Positions 17,801 to 27,956 are shown, numbered from the stretch's first letter. The stretch is DNA of 64,000 bases from Pseudescherichia sp031979925 (GCF_031979925.1 NZ_DALZFB010000002.1:186001-250000); one strand, 5' to 3'. The notes: generated from the sequence alone by a model not told the origin. Program-made: numbers and translations.

Positions 17801-18556
17801 CGAACCTTTAAGCCACTGCCAGACGCGACCCAGCGTCTCATACCCGACCCGGTCGCTGTGCATCAGCCACACCGGGGAGGGAATAATGCGCTCCCAGGGG
17901 TTAAGCGGCGAGTCGATCGCCAGCTGATTAGCCGGAGCGGGCAGGGGATTTAACCCTGCATGACGGAAAAAGATCATCGCCCGAGGCAGATGTGATGCCG
18001 AGGTCACCAGCAAAAACGGCGTCTCGCCGATGGCCTGTTTCACCGCTGCCGCCTCCTCTTCGGTATCCTTAGCGCTGTCGAGCGTCATAATGTCGCTGCG
18101 AGGGATGCCCAGGGTTTCAGCCACCCGCGCCCCGGCCTCGGCGGTGCTGACCGGGTTTGTCACCGCCGGTGCGCCGGTGAAGATCATTTTAGCCCCCGGA
18201 TTTTGCCGCCACAGGCGTACCGCCTCCGTGAGGCGCGGCAGGCTGTTGTTGATCAGGTTCGAGCTGGGCGCCCACGTATCGTTCCAGGTGTAGCCCCCGC
18301 CGAGCACCACGATGTATTTCACCTGCTGGGTGCCGCGCCAGGTAGGGTAAGTTTGCTCTATCGGCCTGAGCATACCGTCCGCCACCGGTTGCAGGCTGAT
18401 CAGCACCAGCGCCAGCCAGCCTGCGCTCATCAGCGCCTTACCTGACTTCTGGTAGCGGGTAAACCAGACCAGCGCCAGGCCAATCCCCATCAGCAAAAGC
18501 AGCAGCGGCAGGGGCAGCAGCATCCCACCAATGTATTTCTTCAGCGTAAAAAGCAT
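17777..18556 (-). CDS. elyC: envelope biogenesis factor ElyC (DUF218)
   Basis: ElyC (formerly YcbC) is an inner-membrane protein needed for normal peptidoglycan synthesis at low temperature, acting with the lipid carrier undecaprenyl phosphate. The 259 residues match E. coli. Two N-terminal membrane helices (about 9-30 and 41-58) precede a DUF218 domain with VKYIVVLGGGYTWN and LLVTSASHLPRAMIFF. The ATG at 18554-18556 matches the known start MLFTLKK; an upstream in-frame extension runs through the promoter region and is rejected. It is divergent from cmoM. Confidence 0.95.
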   Translation of the reverse strand: MLFTLKKYIGGMLLPLPLLLLLMGIGLALVWFTRYQKSGKALMSAGWLALVLISLQPVADGMLRPIEQTYPTWRGTQQVKYIVVLGGGYTWNDTWAPSSNLINNSLPRLTEAVRLWRQNPGAKMIFTGAPAVTNPVSTAEAGARVAETLGIPRSDIMTLDSAKDTEEEAAAVKQAIGETPFLLVTSASHLPRAMIFFRHAGLNPLPAPANQLAIDSPLNPWERIIPSPVWLMHSDRVGYETLGRVWQWLKGSSGDPRQE

Positions 18557-18674
18557 GGCTTCCGTTTCCTTTTTGACCATACAGCAGGTTATTCTGTGGA
18601 TCTTACACCAGATAGGTTCCTTCTTAACGTGGGTGTGACAAAATAGCGGTTTTGCCAGGATCGCGGAGTAGCAG

Positions 18675-19469
18675 ATGCAGGATCGCAATTTCGATGACAT
18701 CGCGGAGAAGTTTTCCCGCAATATATATGGCACCACGAAAGGGCAGCTACGCCAGGCGATCCTGTGGCAGGATCTTAACGCTCTGCTCGCGACCTTTGGT
18801 CCACGGCCGCTGCGCATTCTTGATGCCGGTGGCGGAGAGGGGCAGACGGCCATCCGGCTGGCGAAGCTAGGCCATCACGTCACGCTCTGCGATCTGTCGG
18901 GTGAGATGGTCGCCCGGGCCAGCGCGGCGGCAGAGACGGAAGGTGTGATCGACAACATGCATTTTATCCACTGCGCCGCTCAGGACATTGCCCAGCATTT
19001 GGAATCGCCGGTCGATCTGATATTGTTCCATGCCGTGCTGGAGTGGGTCGCCGAGCCGGTTGCTGTTCTGCAGACGCTCTGGTCAGCGCTGCGTCCCGGC
19101 GGCGCGCTGTCGCTGATGTTTTACAATGCCAACGGCCTGCTGATGCGGAACGTGCTGGTGGGCAACTTTGGCTATGTGCAGCAGGGCATGTACAAAAAGA
19201 AACGACGGACGCTTTCACCGGACTTTCCGCGCGATCCGCAGCAGGTCTACGGCTGGCTCGAAGAGATGGGCTGGCAGATCACCGGTAAAACCGGTATCAG
19301 GGTTTTTCACGACTATCTGCGCGATAAGCAAAAACAGCATGACTGTTTTGCTGCATTAGTAGAGTTAGAGACGCGTTACTGCCGCCAGGAGCCTTACCTG
19401 AGCCTGGGCCGCTATATACACGTTACCGCGCAGAAGCCGCAGGTAGATACAAGGATTAACGATGAGTGA
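18675..19469 (+). CDS. cmoM: tRNA 5-carboxymethoxyuridine methyltransferase CmoM
   Basis: CmoM (formerly SmtA) makes the methyl ester of cmo5U at position 34 of several tRNAs using S-adenosylmethionine. The 264-residue protein is a class I methyltransferase: motif I ILDAGGGEGQTA at about 48-59, LCDLSGEMVARA for ribose binding, and the ILFHAVLEWVAEP motif. Its last eight bases overlap the mukF start, so it is the first gene of the muk operon. Confidence 0.96.
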   Translation: MQDRNFDDIAEKFSRNIYGTTKGQLRQAILWQDLNALLATFGPRPLRILDAGGGEGQTAIRLAKLGHHVTLCDLSGEMVARASAAAETEGVIDNMHFIHCAAQDIAQHLESPVDLILFHAVLEWVAEPVAVLQTLWSALRPGGALSLMFYNANGLLMRNVLVGNFGYVQQGMYKKKRRTLSPDFPRDPQQVYGWLEEMGWQITGKTGIRVFHDYLRDKQKQHDCFAALVELETRYCRQEPYLSLGRYIHVTAQKPQVDTRINDE

Positions 19470-20784
19470 ATTTTCCCAGACAGTCCCCGAACTGGTTGCC
19501 TGGGCCAGAAAAAACGATTTCTCGATCGCGCTGCCGGTAGACAGGCTCTCCTTTTTGCTGGCCGTCGCCACGCTTAACGGCGAGCGGCTGGACGGTGAGA
19601 TGAGCGAAGGGGAGCTGATCGACGCGTTTCGTCACGTCAGCGAGGCGTTTGAGCAGACCAGCGAAACCATCGGCGTGCGCGCCAATAACGCCATCAACGA
19701 TATGGTGCGCCAGCGCCTGCTGAACCGCTTTACCAGCGAGCAGGCTGAGGGGAACGCTATCTACCGTTTGACGCCTCTCGGTATCGGCATCACGGACTAC
19801 TACATTCGCCAGCGCGAGTTCTCTACCCTGCGCCTCTCAATGCAGCTCTCTATCGTTGCCAGCGAGCTGAAACGCGCCGCTGACGCTGCGGCCGAAGGCG
19901 GAGACGAGTTCCACTGGCATCGTCACGTCTACGCGCCGCTCAAATACTCCGTCGCTGAGATTTTCGACAGTATCGATCTGACCCAGCGCATTATGGATGA
20001 GCAGCAGCAGCTGGTGAAGGATGACATCGCCCAGCTGCTGAACAAAGACTGGCGGGCGGCGATCTCCAGCTGTGAGCTGCTGCTGTCAGAGACCTCCGGG
20101 ACCCTGCGCGAGTTACAGGACACGCTGGAGGCGGCGGGGGATAAGCTGCAGGCCAACCTGCTGCGCATCCAGGATGCGACCCTTGCCCATAACGATCTCG
20201 AGTTTGTCGATCGGCTGGTGTTCGATCTGCAAAGCAAGCTGGATCGCATCATCAGCTGGGGTCAGCAGGCTATCGATCTGTGGATTGGCTACGACCGCCA
20301 CGTGCATAAGTTTATCCGTACCGCTATTGATATGGATAAAAACCGCGTCTTTGCCCAGCGCCTGCGCCAGTCGGTGCAGTCCTACTTCGATGCGCCATGG
20401 GCATTGACCTACGCCAGCGCCGATCGTCTGCTGGATATGCGCGACGAAGAGATGACGCTGCGCGATGAAGAGGTGACCGGCGAACTGCCGCCGGATCTTG
20501 AGTTCGAAGAGTTTAACGAAATTCGCGAGCAGCTTGCCGCCATGATTGAAGCGCAGCTGGCGGTGTATAAAACCAGAGAAGTGCCACTGGATCTCGGTCT
20601 CGTGGTGCGCGAATATCTGGCGCAATATCCGCGGGCGCGTCACTTTGACGTTGCGCGAATTGTGGTTGATCAGGCGGTACGTCTCGGCGTAGCGCAGGGC
20701 GATTTCACCGGGCTGCCAGCAAAATGGCAGCCAATTAATGATTACGGAGCCAGGGTACAGGCGCATGTCATTGACAAATATTGA
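19462..20784 (+). CDS. mukF: chromosome partition protein MukF (kleisin)
   Basis: MukF is the kleisin of the MukBEF condensin; it bridges MukB heads and binds MukE. The 440-residue protein begins with the winged-helix dimerisation domain (about 1-120), continues with a long helical middle region and ends with the C-terminal winged helix that contacts a MukB head. Length and sequence agree with E. coli. It overlaps cmoM by 8 bases and mukE by 20 bases. Confidence 0.98.
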   Translation: MSEFSQTVPELVAWARKNDFSIALPVDRLSFLLAVATLNGERLDGEMSEGELIDAFRHVSEAFEQTSETIGVRANNAINDMVRQRLLNRFTSEQAEGNAIYRLTPLGIGITDYYIRQREFSTLRLSMQLSIVASELKRAADAAAEGGDEFHWHRHVYAPLKYSVAEIFDSIDLTQRIMDEQQQLVKDDIAQLLNKDWRAAISSCELLLSETSGTLRELQDTLEAAGDKLQANLLRIQDATLAHNDLEFVDRLVFDLQSKLDRIISWGQQAIDLWIGYDRHVHKFIRTAIDMDKNRVFAQRLRQSVQSYFDAPWALTYASADRLLDMRDEEMTLRDEEVTGELPPDLEFEEFNEIREQLAAMIEAQLAVYKTREVPLDLGLVVREYLAQYPRARHFDVARIVVDQAVRLGVAQGDFTGLPAKWQPINDYGARVQAHVIDKY

Positions 20785-21469
20785 ACAAGTGATGCCAGTC
20801 AAGCTGGCGCAGGCGTTGGCTAACCCGTTGTTCCCGGCGCTGGACAGTCAGCTGCGCGCCGGTCGCCACATTGGTCTTGATGAGCTGGACAATCACGCAT
20901 TTTTAATGGACTTCCAGGAGTATCTGGAGGAGTTTTACGCTCGCTATAACGTGGAGCTGATCCGCGCGCCGGAAGGGTTCTTCTACCTGCGCCCGCGCTC
21001 CACAACGCTGATCCCGCGCTCGGTGCTTTCAGAGCTGGATATGATGGTCGGCAAGATCCTCTGCTACCTCTATCTCAGCCCGGAGCGCCTGGCTAACGAA
21101 GGCATCTTTACCCAGCAGGAGCTCTACGACGAGCTGCTGTCTCTGGCGGACGAGAGCAAACTGCTGAAGCTGGTCAACAACCGCTCCACTGGATCTGACG
21201 TCGATCGCCAGAAACTTCAGGAGAAGGTGCGTTCCTCGCTAAACCGTCTGCGCCGCCTGGGCATGGTCTGGTTTATGGGCAACGACAGCAGCAAGTTCCG
21301 TATCACCGAGTCGGTGTTCCGCTTCGGCGCTGACGTGCGCGGCGGGGACGACCTGCGTGAAGCGCAGCTGCGCATGATCCGCGACGGCGAGGCCATGCCG
21401 GTAGAGAACCACCTGCAGCTCAATGATGAGCAAGACGAGAATCAGCCGGACAGTGCGGAGGAAGAGTAA
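20765..21469 (+). CDS. mukE: chromosome partition protein MukE
   Basis: MukE is the KITE subunit of the condensin; two dimers bind the MukF middle region. It has 234 residues with tandem winged-helix domains and a hydrophilic acidic tail (NDEQDENQPDSAEEE). The start MSLTNIEQVMPVKLAQAL matches the family, so the nine residues encoded further upstream are excluded. The start lies inside mukF and the stop shares one base with the mukB ATG. Confidence 0.97.
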   Translation: MSLTNIEQVMPVKLAQALANPLFPALDSQLRAGRHIGLDELDNHAFLMDFQEYLEEFYARYNVELIRAPEGFFYLRPRSTTLIPRSVLSELDMMVGKILCYLYLSPERLANEGIFTQQELYDELLSLADESKLLKLVNNRSTGSDVDRQKLQEKVRSSLNRLRRLGMVWFMGNDSSKFRITESVFRFGADVRGGDDLREAQLRMIRDGEAMPVENHLQLNDEQDENQPDSAEEE

Positions 21470-24400
21470 TGATTGATCGCGGTAAATTTCGCTCGCTAAC
21501 GCTGATTAACTGGAACGGCTTTTTTGCCCGGACCTTTGACCTGGACGAGCTGGTCACTACGCTCTCCGGCGGTAACGGGGCGGGTAAATCCACCACCATG
21601 GCGGCCTTTGTTACGGCGCTGATCCCGGATCTGACCCTGCTGCACTTCCGTAACACCACCGAAGCGGGGGCCACCAGCGGCTCGCGCGACAAGGGCCTGC
21701 ACGGCAAGCTGAAGGCGGGCGTCTGTTATTCGGTGCTGGACGTGATCAACTCACGTAACCAGCGCGTGGTAGTGGGTGTGCGCCTGCAGCAGGTCGCCGG
21801 GCGCGACCGCAAGGTGGACATTAAACCCTTTGCGATTCAGGGCCTGCCAACCAGCATCCAGCCAACAACGCTGCTGACCGAAACCCTCAACGAGCGCCAG
21901 GCGCGCGTATTGACCCTGAACGAGCTGAAAGAGAAGCTGGACGAGATCGAAGGCGTTCAGTTCAAGCAGTTCAACTCGATTACAGACTACCACGCCCTGA
22001 TGTTCGATCTGGGCATCGTGGCCCGTCGCCTGCGCTCCGCCTCGGATCGCAGCAAGTTCTACCGTCTGATCGAGGCCTCGCTCTACGGCGGGATCTCCAG
22101 CGCTATTACCCGCTCGCTGCGCGACTACCTGCTGCCGGAAAACGGCGGGGTGCGGAAGGCATTCCAGGATATGGAAGCCGCGCTGCGGGAGAACCGCATG
22201 ACGCTCGAGGCGATCCGCGTTACCCAGTCGGACAGGGATCTCTTCAAGCACCTGATCAGCGAAGCCACCAACTACGTGGCCTCAGACTACATGCGCCACG
22301 CCAACGAGCGTCGGGTGCATCTCGATCAGGCTCTGGCCTTCCGTCGGGATCTCTTCACCTCCCGCTCACAGCTGGCCGCCGAGCAGTACAAGCACGTTGA
22401 GATGGCGCGGGAGCTGCATGAGCATACCGGTGCCGAGGGGGATCTCGAAGCGGATCACCAGGCTGCCAGCGACCATCTGAACCTGGTCCAGACCGCGCTG
22501 CGTCAGCAGGAGAAAATTGAGCGCTACGAAGCGGATCTCGACGAGCTGCAAATCCGTCTGGAGGAGCAGAACGAGGTGGTGGCAGAAGCCGCCGACCGCC
22601 AGGAGGAGAATGAGGCCCGGGCGGAAGCCGCCGAGCTGGAGGTGGATGAGCTGAAGAGCCAGCTTGCCAACTATCAGCAGGCCCTCGACGTGCAGCAGAC
22701 CCGTGCTATCCAGTACAACCAGGCTCTGGCCGCGCTGGAGCGCGCTCAGGCCCTGTGCCACATTCCGGATCTGACGCCGGAGAGCGCCCAGCAGTGGCAG
22801 GAGACCTTCCAGGCCAAAGAGCAGGAAGCAACCGAAAAACTGCTTTCGCTGGAGCAGAAGATGAGCGTGGCCCAGACCGCGCACAGCCAGTTTGAACAGG
22901 CATACCAGCTGGTGGCGGCCATTAACGGCCCGCTGTCCCGAGACGAAGCCTGGAGCGTAGCCCGCGAGCTGCTGCGCGATGCCGTAAACCAGCGCCATCT
23001 GGCCGAACAGGTGCAGCCGCTGCGGATGCGTCTTAACGAGCTGGAGCAGCGCCTGCGCGAGCAGCAGGAGGCCGAGCGTCTGCTGGCTGAATTCTGCAAG
23101 CGTCACAACAAGCGCGTCGATGCCGACGAGCTGGAGGCTCTGCATCAGCAGCTTGAAGCCCAGATTGCCGCTCTCTCTGAGACCGTTGCCAACGCCGGTG
23201 AACAGCGCATGGCCCTGCGTCAGGAGCTGGAGCAGCTGCAGGCACGTATTCAGCGCCTGCTGAAGCGCGCCCCGGTCTGGCTGGCCGCGCAGAATAGCCT
23301 CAACCAGCTCTGTGAGCAGAGCGGGCAAGAGTTTGAATCGAGCCAGGATGTCACCGAGTACCTGCAACAGCTGCTGGAGCGCGAGCGCGAAGCGATTGTT
23401 GAGCGGGATGAAATCGGTGCCCGCAAGCAGGCGGTGGACGATGAGATTGAGCGTCTGAGCCAGCCGGGTGGTGCAGAAGATGCCCGTCTTAATGCGCTGG
23501 CGGAACGTTTCGGCGGGGTGCTGCTCTCTGAAATCTATGACGACGTCAGCCTTGACGATGCCCCTTACTACTCGGCGCTGTATGGTCCGTCGCGTCACGC
23601 CATCGTGGTGCCGGATCTCTCCCTGATCGCCGACCAGCTGGAAGGATTGACCGATTGCCCGGAAGATCTCTACCTGATCGAGGGGGATCCGCAGTCCTTT
23701 GATGACAGCGTCTTTGCCGTCGACGAGCTGGAAAAAGCGGTGATCGTTAAGGTTGCCGATCGCCAGTGGCGTTATTCCCGCTTCCCGTCGCTGCCGCTGT
23801 TTGGCCGTGCCGCACGCGAGAACCGTATTGAGAGCCTGCACGCCGAGCGTGAAACGCTGGCGGAGCGCTTTGCCACCCTGTCGTTTGATGTTCAGAAGAC
23901 CCAGCGTCTGCACCAGGCCTTCAGCCGCTTTATCGGTAGCCATCTGGCGGTGGCCTTCGAGGACGATCCGGAGGCGGAGATCCGTACCCTGACCACCCGT
24001 CGGGGCGAGCTTGAGCGGGCCATCAGCGCCCATGAGAGTGATAACCAGCAGAGCCGCGTCCAGTACGATCAGGCGAAGGAGGGCGTCAGCGCCCTTAACC
24101 GCCTGCTGCCCCGCATCAACCTGCTGGCTGATGACACTCTTGCCGATCGTGTGGATGAGATCCGCGAGCGTCTTGATGAAGCCCAGGAAGCGGCACGCTT
24201 TATTCAGCAGTACGGCAACCAGCTGGCGAAGCTGGAGCCGGTGGTCTCGGTTCTGCAGAGCGACCCGGAGCAGTTTGAACAGCTGAAAGAGGACTACGCT
24301 TACTCGCAACAGGTGCAGCGTGAAGCTCGCCAGCAGGCGTTTGCCCTCACCGAAGTCGTGCAGCGTCGCGCCCACTTCAGCTACAGCGACTCCGCCGCGA

Positions 24401-25923
24401 TGCTCACCGGCAACAGCGATCTTAATGAGAAGCTGCGCCAGCGTCTGGAGCAGGCGGAGAGCGAACGTGCCCGCGCCCGTGAGGCGTTGCGCAGCCACGC
24501 CGCCCAGCTTAGCCAGTATGGCCAGGTGCAGGCCTCGCTGAAAAGCTCTTACGACACCAAGAAAGAGCTGCTGAACGATCTGCATAAAGAGCTGCAGGAG
24601 ATTGGCGTCCGGGCAGACAGCGGCTCGGAAGAGCGGGCGCGCATCCGTCGCGATGAGCTTTACGCCCAGCTCTCTGGCAACCGCGCGCGCCGCAACCAGC
24701 TGGAGAAAGCCCTGACCTTCTGCGAAGCGGAGATGGATAACCTGACCCGCAAGCTCAAGCGTCTTGAACGTGACTATCATGAGAAGCGCGAGCAGGTGGT
24801 GACGGCCAAAGCAGGCTGGTGCGCAGTGATGCGGATGGTGAAAGATAACGGCGTTGAACGCCGCCTGCACCGTCGCGAGCTGGCCTATCTCTCCGCTGAC
24901 GAGCTGCGCTCGATGTCGGATAAGGCGCTGGGTGCGCTGCGTCTGGCGGTGGCGGATAACGAACACCTGCGCGACGTGCTGCGCATGTCGGAAGATCCGA
25001 AGCGTCCTGAACGTAAGATCCAGTTCTTTGTCGCGGTCTACCAGCATCTGCGCGAGCGTATCCGTCAGGATATCATTCGCACTGACGATCCGGTTGAAGC
25101 GATTGAGCAGATGGAGATCGAGCTGGGCCGTCTGACCGAAGAGCTGACCTCCCGCGAGCAGAAGCTGGCCATTAGCTCCCGTAGCGCGGCGAACATCATT
25201 CGCAAGACCATTCAGCGCGAGCAGAACCGTATCCGCCAGCTCAACCAGGGACTGCAGAGCGTCTCTTTTGGCCAGGTGAACAGCGTGCGTCTCAACGTGA
25301 ACGTGCGCGAGACTCACGCTACCCTGCTGGACGTACTCTCCGAGCAGCACGAGCAGCATCAGGATCTCTTCAACAGCAATCGCCTGACCTTCTCGGAAGC
25401 GCTGGCGAAGCTCTACCAGCGTCTGAACCCGCAGATAGACATGGGCCAGCGCACGCCGCAGACCATCGGTGAAGAGCTGCTCGACTACCGCAACTATCTG
25501 GAGATGGAGGTTGAGGTTAACCGTGGCTCTGATGGCTGGCTGCGCGCTGAATCCGGCGCGCTCTCAACCGGGGAAGCGATCGGTACCGGGATGTCGATTC
25601 TGGTGATGGTGGTGCAGAGCTGGGAGGATGAAGCCCGTCGTCTGCGCGGTAAAGATATCTCTCCGTGCCGCCTGCTGTTCCTTGATGAAGCTGCCCGTCT
25701 TGATGCCCGCTCTATCGCCACGCTGTTTGAGCTATGCGAGCGACTGGAGATGCAGCTCATTATCGCCGCACCGGAAAACATCAGCCCGGAGAAAGGCACT
25801 ACCTACAAGCTGGTGCGTAAGGTGTTCAACAATCAGGAGCACGTACACGTGGTTGGCCTGCGCGGCTTTGCGCCGCAGCTGCCCGAGCCGCTGCCCGGCA
25901 CGGCGGATGCCAGCGTAACCTGA
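21469..25923 (+). CDS. mukB: condensin SMC-like ATPase MukB
   Basis: MukB is the ATP-driven SMC-like subunit that compacts and segregates the chromosome and binds topoisomerase IV. It has 1484 residues (1486 in E. coli). Walker A GGNGAGKST is at 34-42. Long coiled coils follow on either side of a hinge at roughly 650-800. The C-terminal head carries the signature LSTGEAIGTGMS from about 1365 and Walker B LLFLDEAARLDA around D1406-E1407. This is the last gene of cmoM-mukFEB; a terminator follows. Confidence 0.99.
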   Translation: MIDRGKFRSLTLINWNGFFARTFDLDELVTTLSGGNGAGKSTTMAAFVTALIPDLTLLHFRNTTEAGATSGSRDKGLHGKLKAGVCYSVLDVINSRNQRVVVGVRLQQVAGRDRKVDIKPFAIQGLPTSIQPTTLLTETLNERQARVLTLNELKEKLDEIEGVQFKQFNSITDYHALMFDLGIVARRLRSASDRSKFYRLIEASLYGGISSAITRSLRDYLLPENGGVRKAFQDMEAALRENRMTLEAIRVTQSDRDLFKHLISEATNYVASDYMRHANERRVHLDQALAFRRDLFTSRSQLAAEQYKHVEMARELHEHTGAEGDLEADHQAASDHLNLVQTALRQQEKIERYEADLDELQIRLEEQNEVVAEAADRQEENEARAEAAELEVDELKSQLANYQQALDVQQTRAIQYNQALAALERAQALCHIPDLTPESAQQWQETFQAKEQEATEKLLSLEQKMSVAQTAHSQFEQAYQLVAAINGPLSRDEAWSVARELLRDAVNQRHLAEQVQPLRMRLNELEQRLREQQEAERLLAEFCKRHNKRVDADELEALHQQLEAQIAALSETVANAGEQRMALRQELEQLQARIQRLLKRAPVWLAAQNSLNQLCEQSGQEFESSQDVTEYLQQLLEREREAIVERDEIGARKQAVDDEIERLSQPGGAEDARLNALAERFGGVLLSEIYDDVSLDDAPYYSALYGPSRHAIVVPDLSLIADQLEGLTDCPEDLYLIEGDPQSFDDSVFAVDELEKAVIVKVADRQWRYSRFPSLPLFGRAARENRIESLHAERETLAERFATLSFDVQKTQRLHQAFSRFIGSHLAVAFEDDPEAEIRTLTTRRGELERAISAHESDNQQSRVQYDQAKEGVSALNRLLPRINLLADDTLADRVDEIRERLDEAQEAARFIQQYGNQLAKLEPVVSVLQSDPEQFEQLKEDYAYSQQVQREARQQAFALTEVVQRRAHFSYSDSAAMLTGNSDLNEKLRQRLEQAESERARAREALRSHAAQLSQYGQVQASLKSSYDTKKELLNDLHKELQEIGVRADSGSEERARIRRDELYAQLSGNRARRNQLEKALTFCEAEMDNLTRKLKRLERDYHEKREQVVTAKAGWCAVMRMVKDNGVERRLHRRELAYLSADELRSMSDKALGALRLAVADNEHLRDVLRMSEDPKRPERKIQFFVAVYQHLRERIRQDIIRTDDPVEAIEQMEIELGRLTEELTSREQKLAISSRSAANIIRKTIQREQNRIRQLNQGLQSVSFGQVNSVRLNVNVRETHATLLDVLSEQHEQHQDLFNSNRLTFSEALAKLYQRLNPQIDMGQRTPQTIGEELLDYRNYLEMEVEVNRGSDGWLRAESGALSTGEAIGTGMSILVMVVQSWEDEARRLRGKDISPCRLLFLDEAARLDARSIATLFELCERLEMQLIIAAPENISPEKGTTYKLVRKVFNNQEHVHVVGLRGFAPQLPEPLPGTADASVT

Positions 25924-25937
25924 TAGGTGAATAGGAC

Positions 25938-25967
25938 AAAAGGGTGGCAGCAGAGCCGCCCTTTTTT
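25938..25967 (+). terminator. rho-independent terminator of the muk operon
   Basis: AAAGGGTGGC and GCCGCCCTTT pair with one G-U wobble around a 6-base loop, followed by a run of T. It starts 15 bases after mukB. Confidence 0.88.
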
Positions 25968-26001
25968 ATTGCCCGCTGGCCCAACCAGATCGAGATCAAT
26001 C

Positions 26002-26016
26002 TTTAATCTTCTTTAC
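26002..26016 (-). promoter_or_regulatory. candidate CpxR box upstream of ldtD
   Basis: On the minus strand the site reads GTAAA-N5-TTAAA, one change from the CpxR consensus GTAAA-N5-GTAAA. It is about 90 bases before the ldtD start. Control of ldtD (ycbB) by the Cpx envelope stress response is known in E. coli; the site here is a pattern match only. Confidence 0.4.
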
Positions 26017-26102
26017 ATTTAGCCGGGCAAATGTATTTTTGTCTTTATATACTCATAGAACCAGACGGATTAATCGATTCGTTTTTAAACAGGGGGCAAG
26101 GG

Positions 26103-27881
26103 ATGTTGCTGAAGAAAAAAGAGAGTCGTCGGATGTCCGCACTCAGTTTGTGCCTGGCGCTCGCATTTGCTCCGCTGTTTAGCGCCATGGCCGATGAGCC
26201 AGAGGTTGTTCCTTCTGATAGCTCTGCCAGCGTGGGGGTGCAGCCAACGGCGCTGGCCGAGCCGCTGATGCAGTCCCATGCTACCGCCGTCATGGCGGGG
26301 GTGGAGACGCTGGCCGATCCTGGCCTGATGGCTAAAACCCGCGCCGATATCCAGGCCCTGCTGCCGGCAGACTATACCCCGGCCTATATGAACCAGCTTG
26401 TTGCGATCTATGCCGCACGCGAGCAGAAGGCGATGTGGGACGATCGCGCTGCGGTTAAAGCGTTTCAGCAGCAGCTGGCCGAGGTGGCTATCGCCGGTTT
26501 CCAGCCGCAGTTCACCAAATGGGTTGAGCTGCTGACCGATCCTGCCGTTACTGGCCAGGCCCGGGATGTGGTGCTTTCCGATGCCATGCTGGGCTACCTG
26601 CACTTTATCGCTGGTATCCCCGTCAAGGGCAACAGCTGGCTCTACAGTGCGAAACCGTATCAGCTGGCGACGCCGCCGCTGACCGTGATTAACCAGTGGC
26701 AGCTGGCGCTGGATAACGGCCAGCTGGCGCAATTCGTTGACAGCCTCGCACCGCAGCACGCGCAGTACACCTCTATGCACCAGTCGCTGCTCAAGCTGCT
26801 GGGGGATAACCGGCCCTGGCCGGAGCTAAAGAGTACCGCCACGCTGCGCCTAGGACAGTGGAGCAACGATATTCCGGCCCTGCGCGAAATTCTCTCCCGC
26901 ACGGGGATGCTGGATGGCGCCGAGAACATCGTTCTGCCGGGCGACAAGCCGAAGAAGGCGAAGCCCGTGCGCGGCGGTTACTACGATGGTGATTTGGTCG
27001 CGGCGGTTAAACGCTTCCAGACCTGGCAAGGCCTGGGTAGCGATGGCGCTATCGGGCAGTCTACTCGCGACTGGCTAAACGTTACGCCTGCCCAGCGCGC
27101 AGGGGTGCTGGCGCTCAATATCCAGCGTCTGCGCCTGCTGCCGGGAACGGTTTCGACCGGCATTATGGTTAACATTCCGGCCTACTCGCTGGTCTATTAC
27201 CAGCAGGGTAGCGAGGTGCTGGCGTCACGGGTGATCGTTGGCCGTCCCGATCGCAAAACGCCGATGATGAGCAGCGCGCTCAATAACGTTGTCGTCAATC
27301 CGCCGTGGAACGTGCCGCCGACGCTGGCGCGCAAGGATATTCTGCCGAAGGTGTGGAACGATCCGGGCTATCTGGAGCGGCATAACTATGTTGTGCTACG
27401 CGGCTGGAACAGCAAAGAGACCATCGATCCGTGGCGGGTTGACTGGGGCACCATCACCCCATCCAATCTGCCATTCCGCTTCCAGCAGGCACCTGGGGCG
27501 CACAACTCGCTGGGGCGCTATAAGTTTAATATGCCCAGCTCGGATGCAATCTATCTGCACGATACGCCGAATCATAATCTGTTCCAGAAGAACGAGCGGG
27601 CGCTTAGCTCCGGCTGCGTGCGCGTGAACAAAGCGTCTGAGCTGGCCAGCATGCTGCTGCAGGACGCGGGCTGGAACGACACGCGTATCTCTGGCGCTCT
27701 GCAGGAGGGGAACACACGCTACGTGAATATTCGGCAGAATATTCCGGTGAACCTCTACTATCTGACCGCCTTTGTCGGTAGCGACGGGCGCACTCAGTAT
27801 CGTACAGATATTTACAATTACGATCTGACCGCGCGTTCCGGAGCGGAAGTTTTGCCGAAGGCGGAACAATTAATCAGATAA
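26103..27881 (+). CDS. ldtD: L,D-transpeptidase LdtD (YcbB)
   Basis: LdtD makes 3-3 crosslinks in peptidoglycan in the periplasm and underlies beta-lactam bypass in E. coli. The 592-residue protein has an N-terminal signal segment (LSLCLALAFAPLFSAMA), a scaffold domain, a peptidoglycan-binding domain (LVAAVKRFQTWQGLGSDGAI, about 295-330) and a YkuD catalytic domain with the nucleophile C505 in SSGCVRVNKAS. It is about 23 residues shorter than K-12 LdtD, the loss lying in the hydrophilic linker before the binding domain. The ATG at 26103 follows AGGGGGCAAGG and matches the usual start MLL. mepK follows. Confidence 0.96.
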   Translation: MLLKKKESRRMSALSLCLALAFAPLFSAMADEPEVVPSDSSASVGVQPTALAEPLMQSHATAVMAGVETLADPGLMAKTRADIQALLPADYTPAYMNQLVAIYAAREQKAMWDDRAAVKAFQQQLAEVAIAGFQPQFTKWVELLTDPAVTGQARDVVLSDAMLGYLHFIAGIPVKGNSWLYSAKPYQLATPPLTVINQWQLALDNGQLAQFVDSLAPQHAQYTSMHQSLLKLLGDNRPWPELKSTATLRLGQWSNDIPALREILSRTGMLDGAENIVLPGDKPKKAKPVRGGYYDGDLVAAVKRFQTWQGLGSDGAIGQSTRDWLNVTPAQRAGVLALNIQRLRLLPGTVSTGIMVNIPAYSLVYYQQGSEVLASRVIVGRPDRKTPMMSSALNNVVVNPPWNVPPTLARKDILPKVWNDPGYLERHNYVVLRGWNSKETIDPWRVDWGTITPSNLPFRFQQAPGAHNSLGRYKFNMPSSDAIYLHDTPNHNLFQKNERALSSGCVRVNKASELASMLLQDAGWNDTRISGALQEGNTRYVNIRQNIPVNLYYLTAFVGSDGRTQYRTDIYNYDLTARSGAEVLPKAEQLIR

Positions 27882-27925
27882 ATGAAGTAGTTCAGATTAA
27901 TCCATTCTCTAAATTACTGGTAAAA

Positions 27926-27956
27926 ACGGGCTGCCCAGGCTACACGGCCCGTCTTT
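27926..27956 (+). terminator. possible terminator after ldtD
   Basis: ACGGGC and GCCCGT form a 6-bp stem with a 15-base loop followed by CTTT, about 45 bases after ldtD. Weak. Confidence 0.35.

Noticed and set aside
22366..25359. 997-codon open frame on the minus strand opposite mukB
   Set aside because: Shadow of the GC-rich coiled-coil coding sequence; the product is a Leu/Gln/Gly/His-rich string without family resemblance. Very long but fully explained by the frame of mukB.
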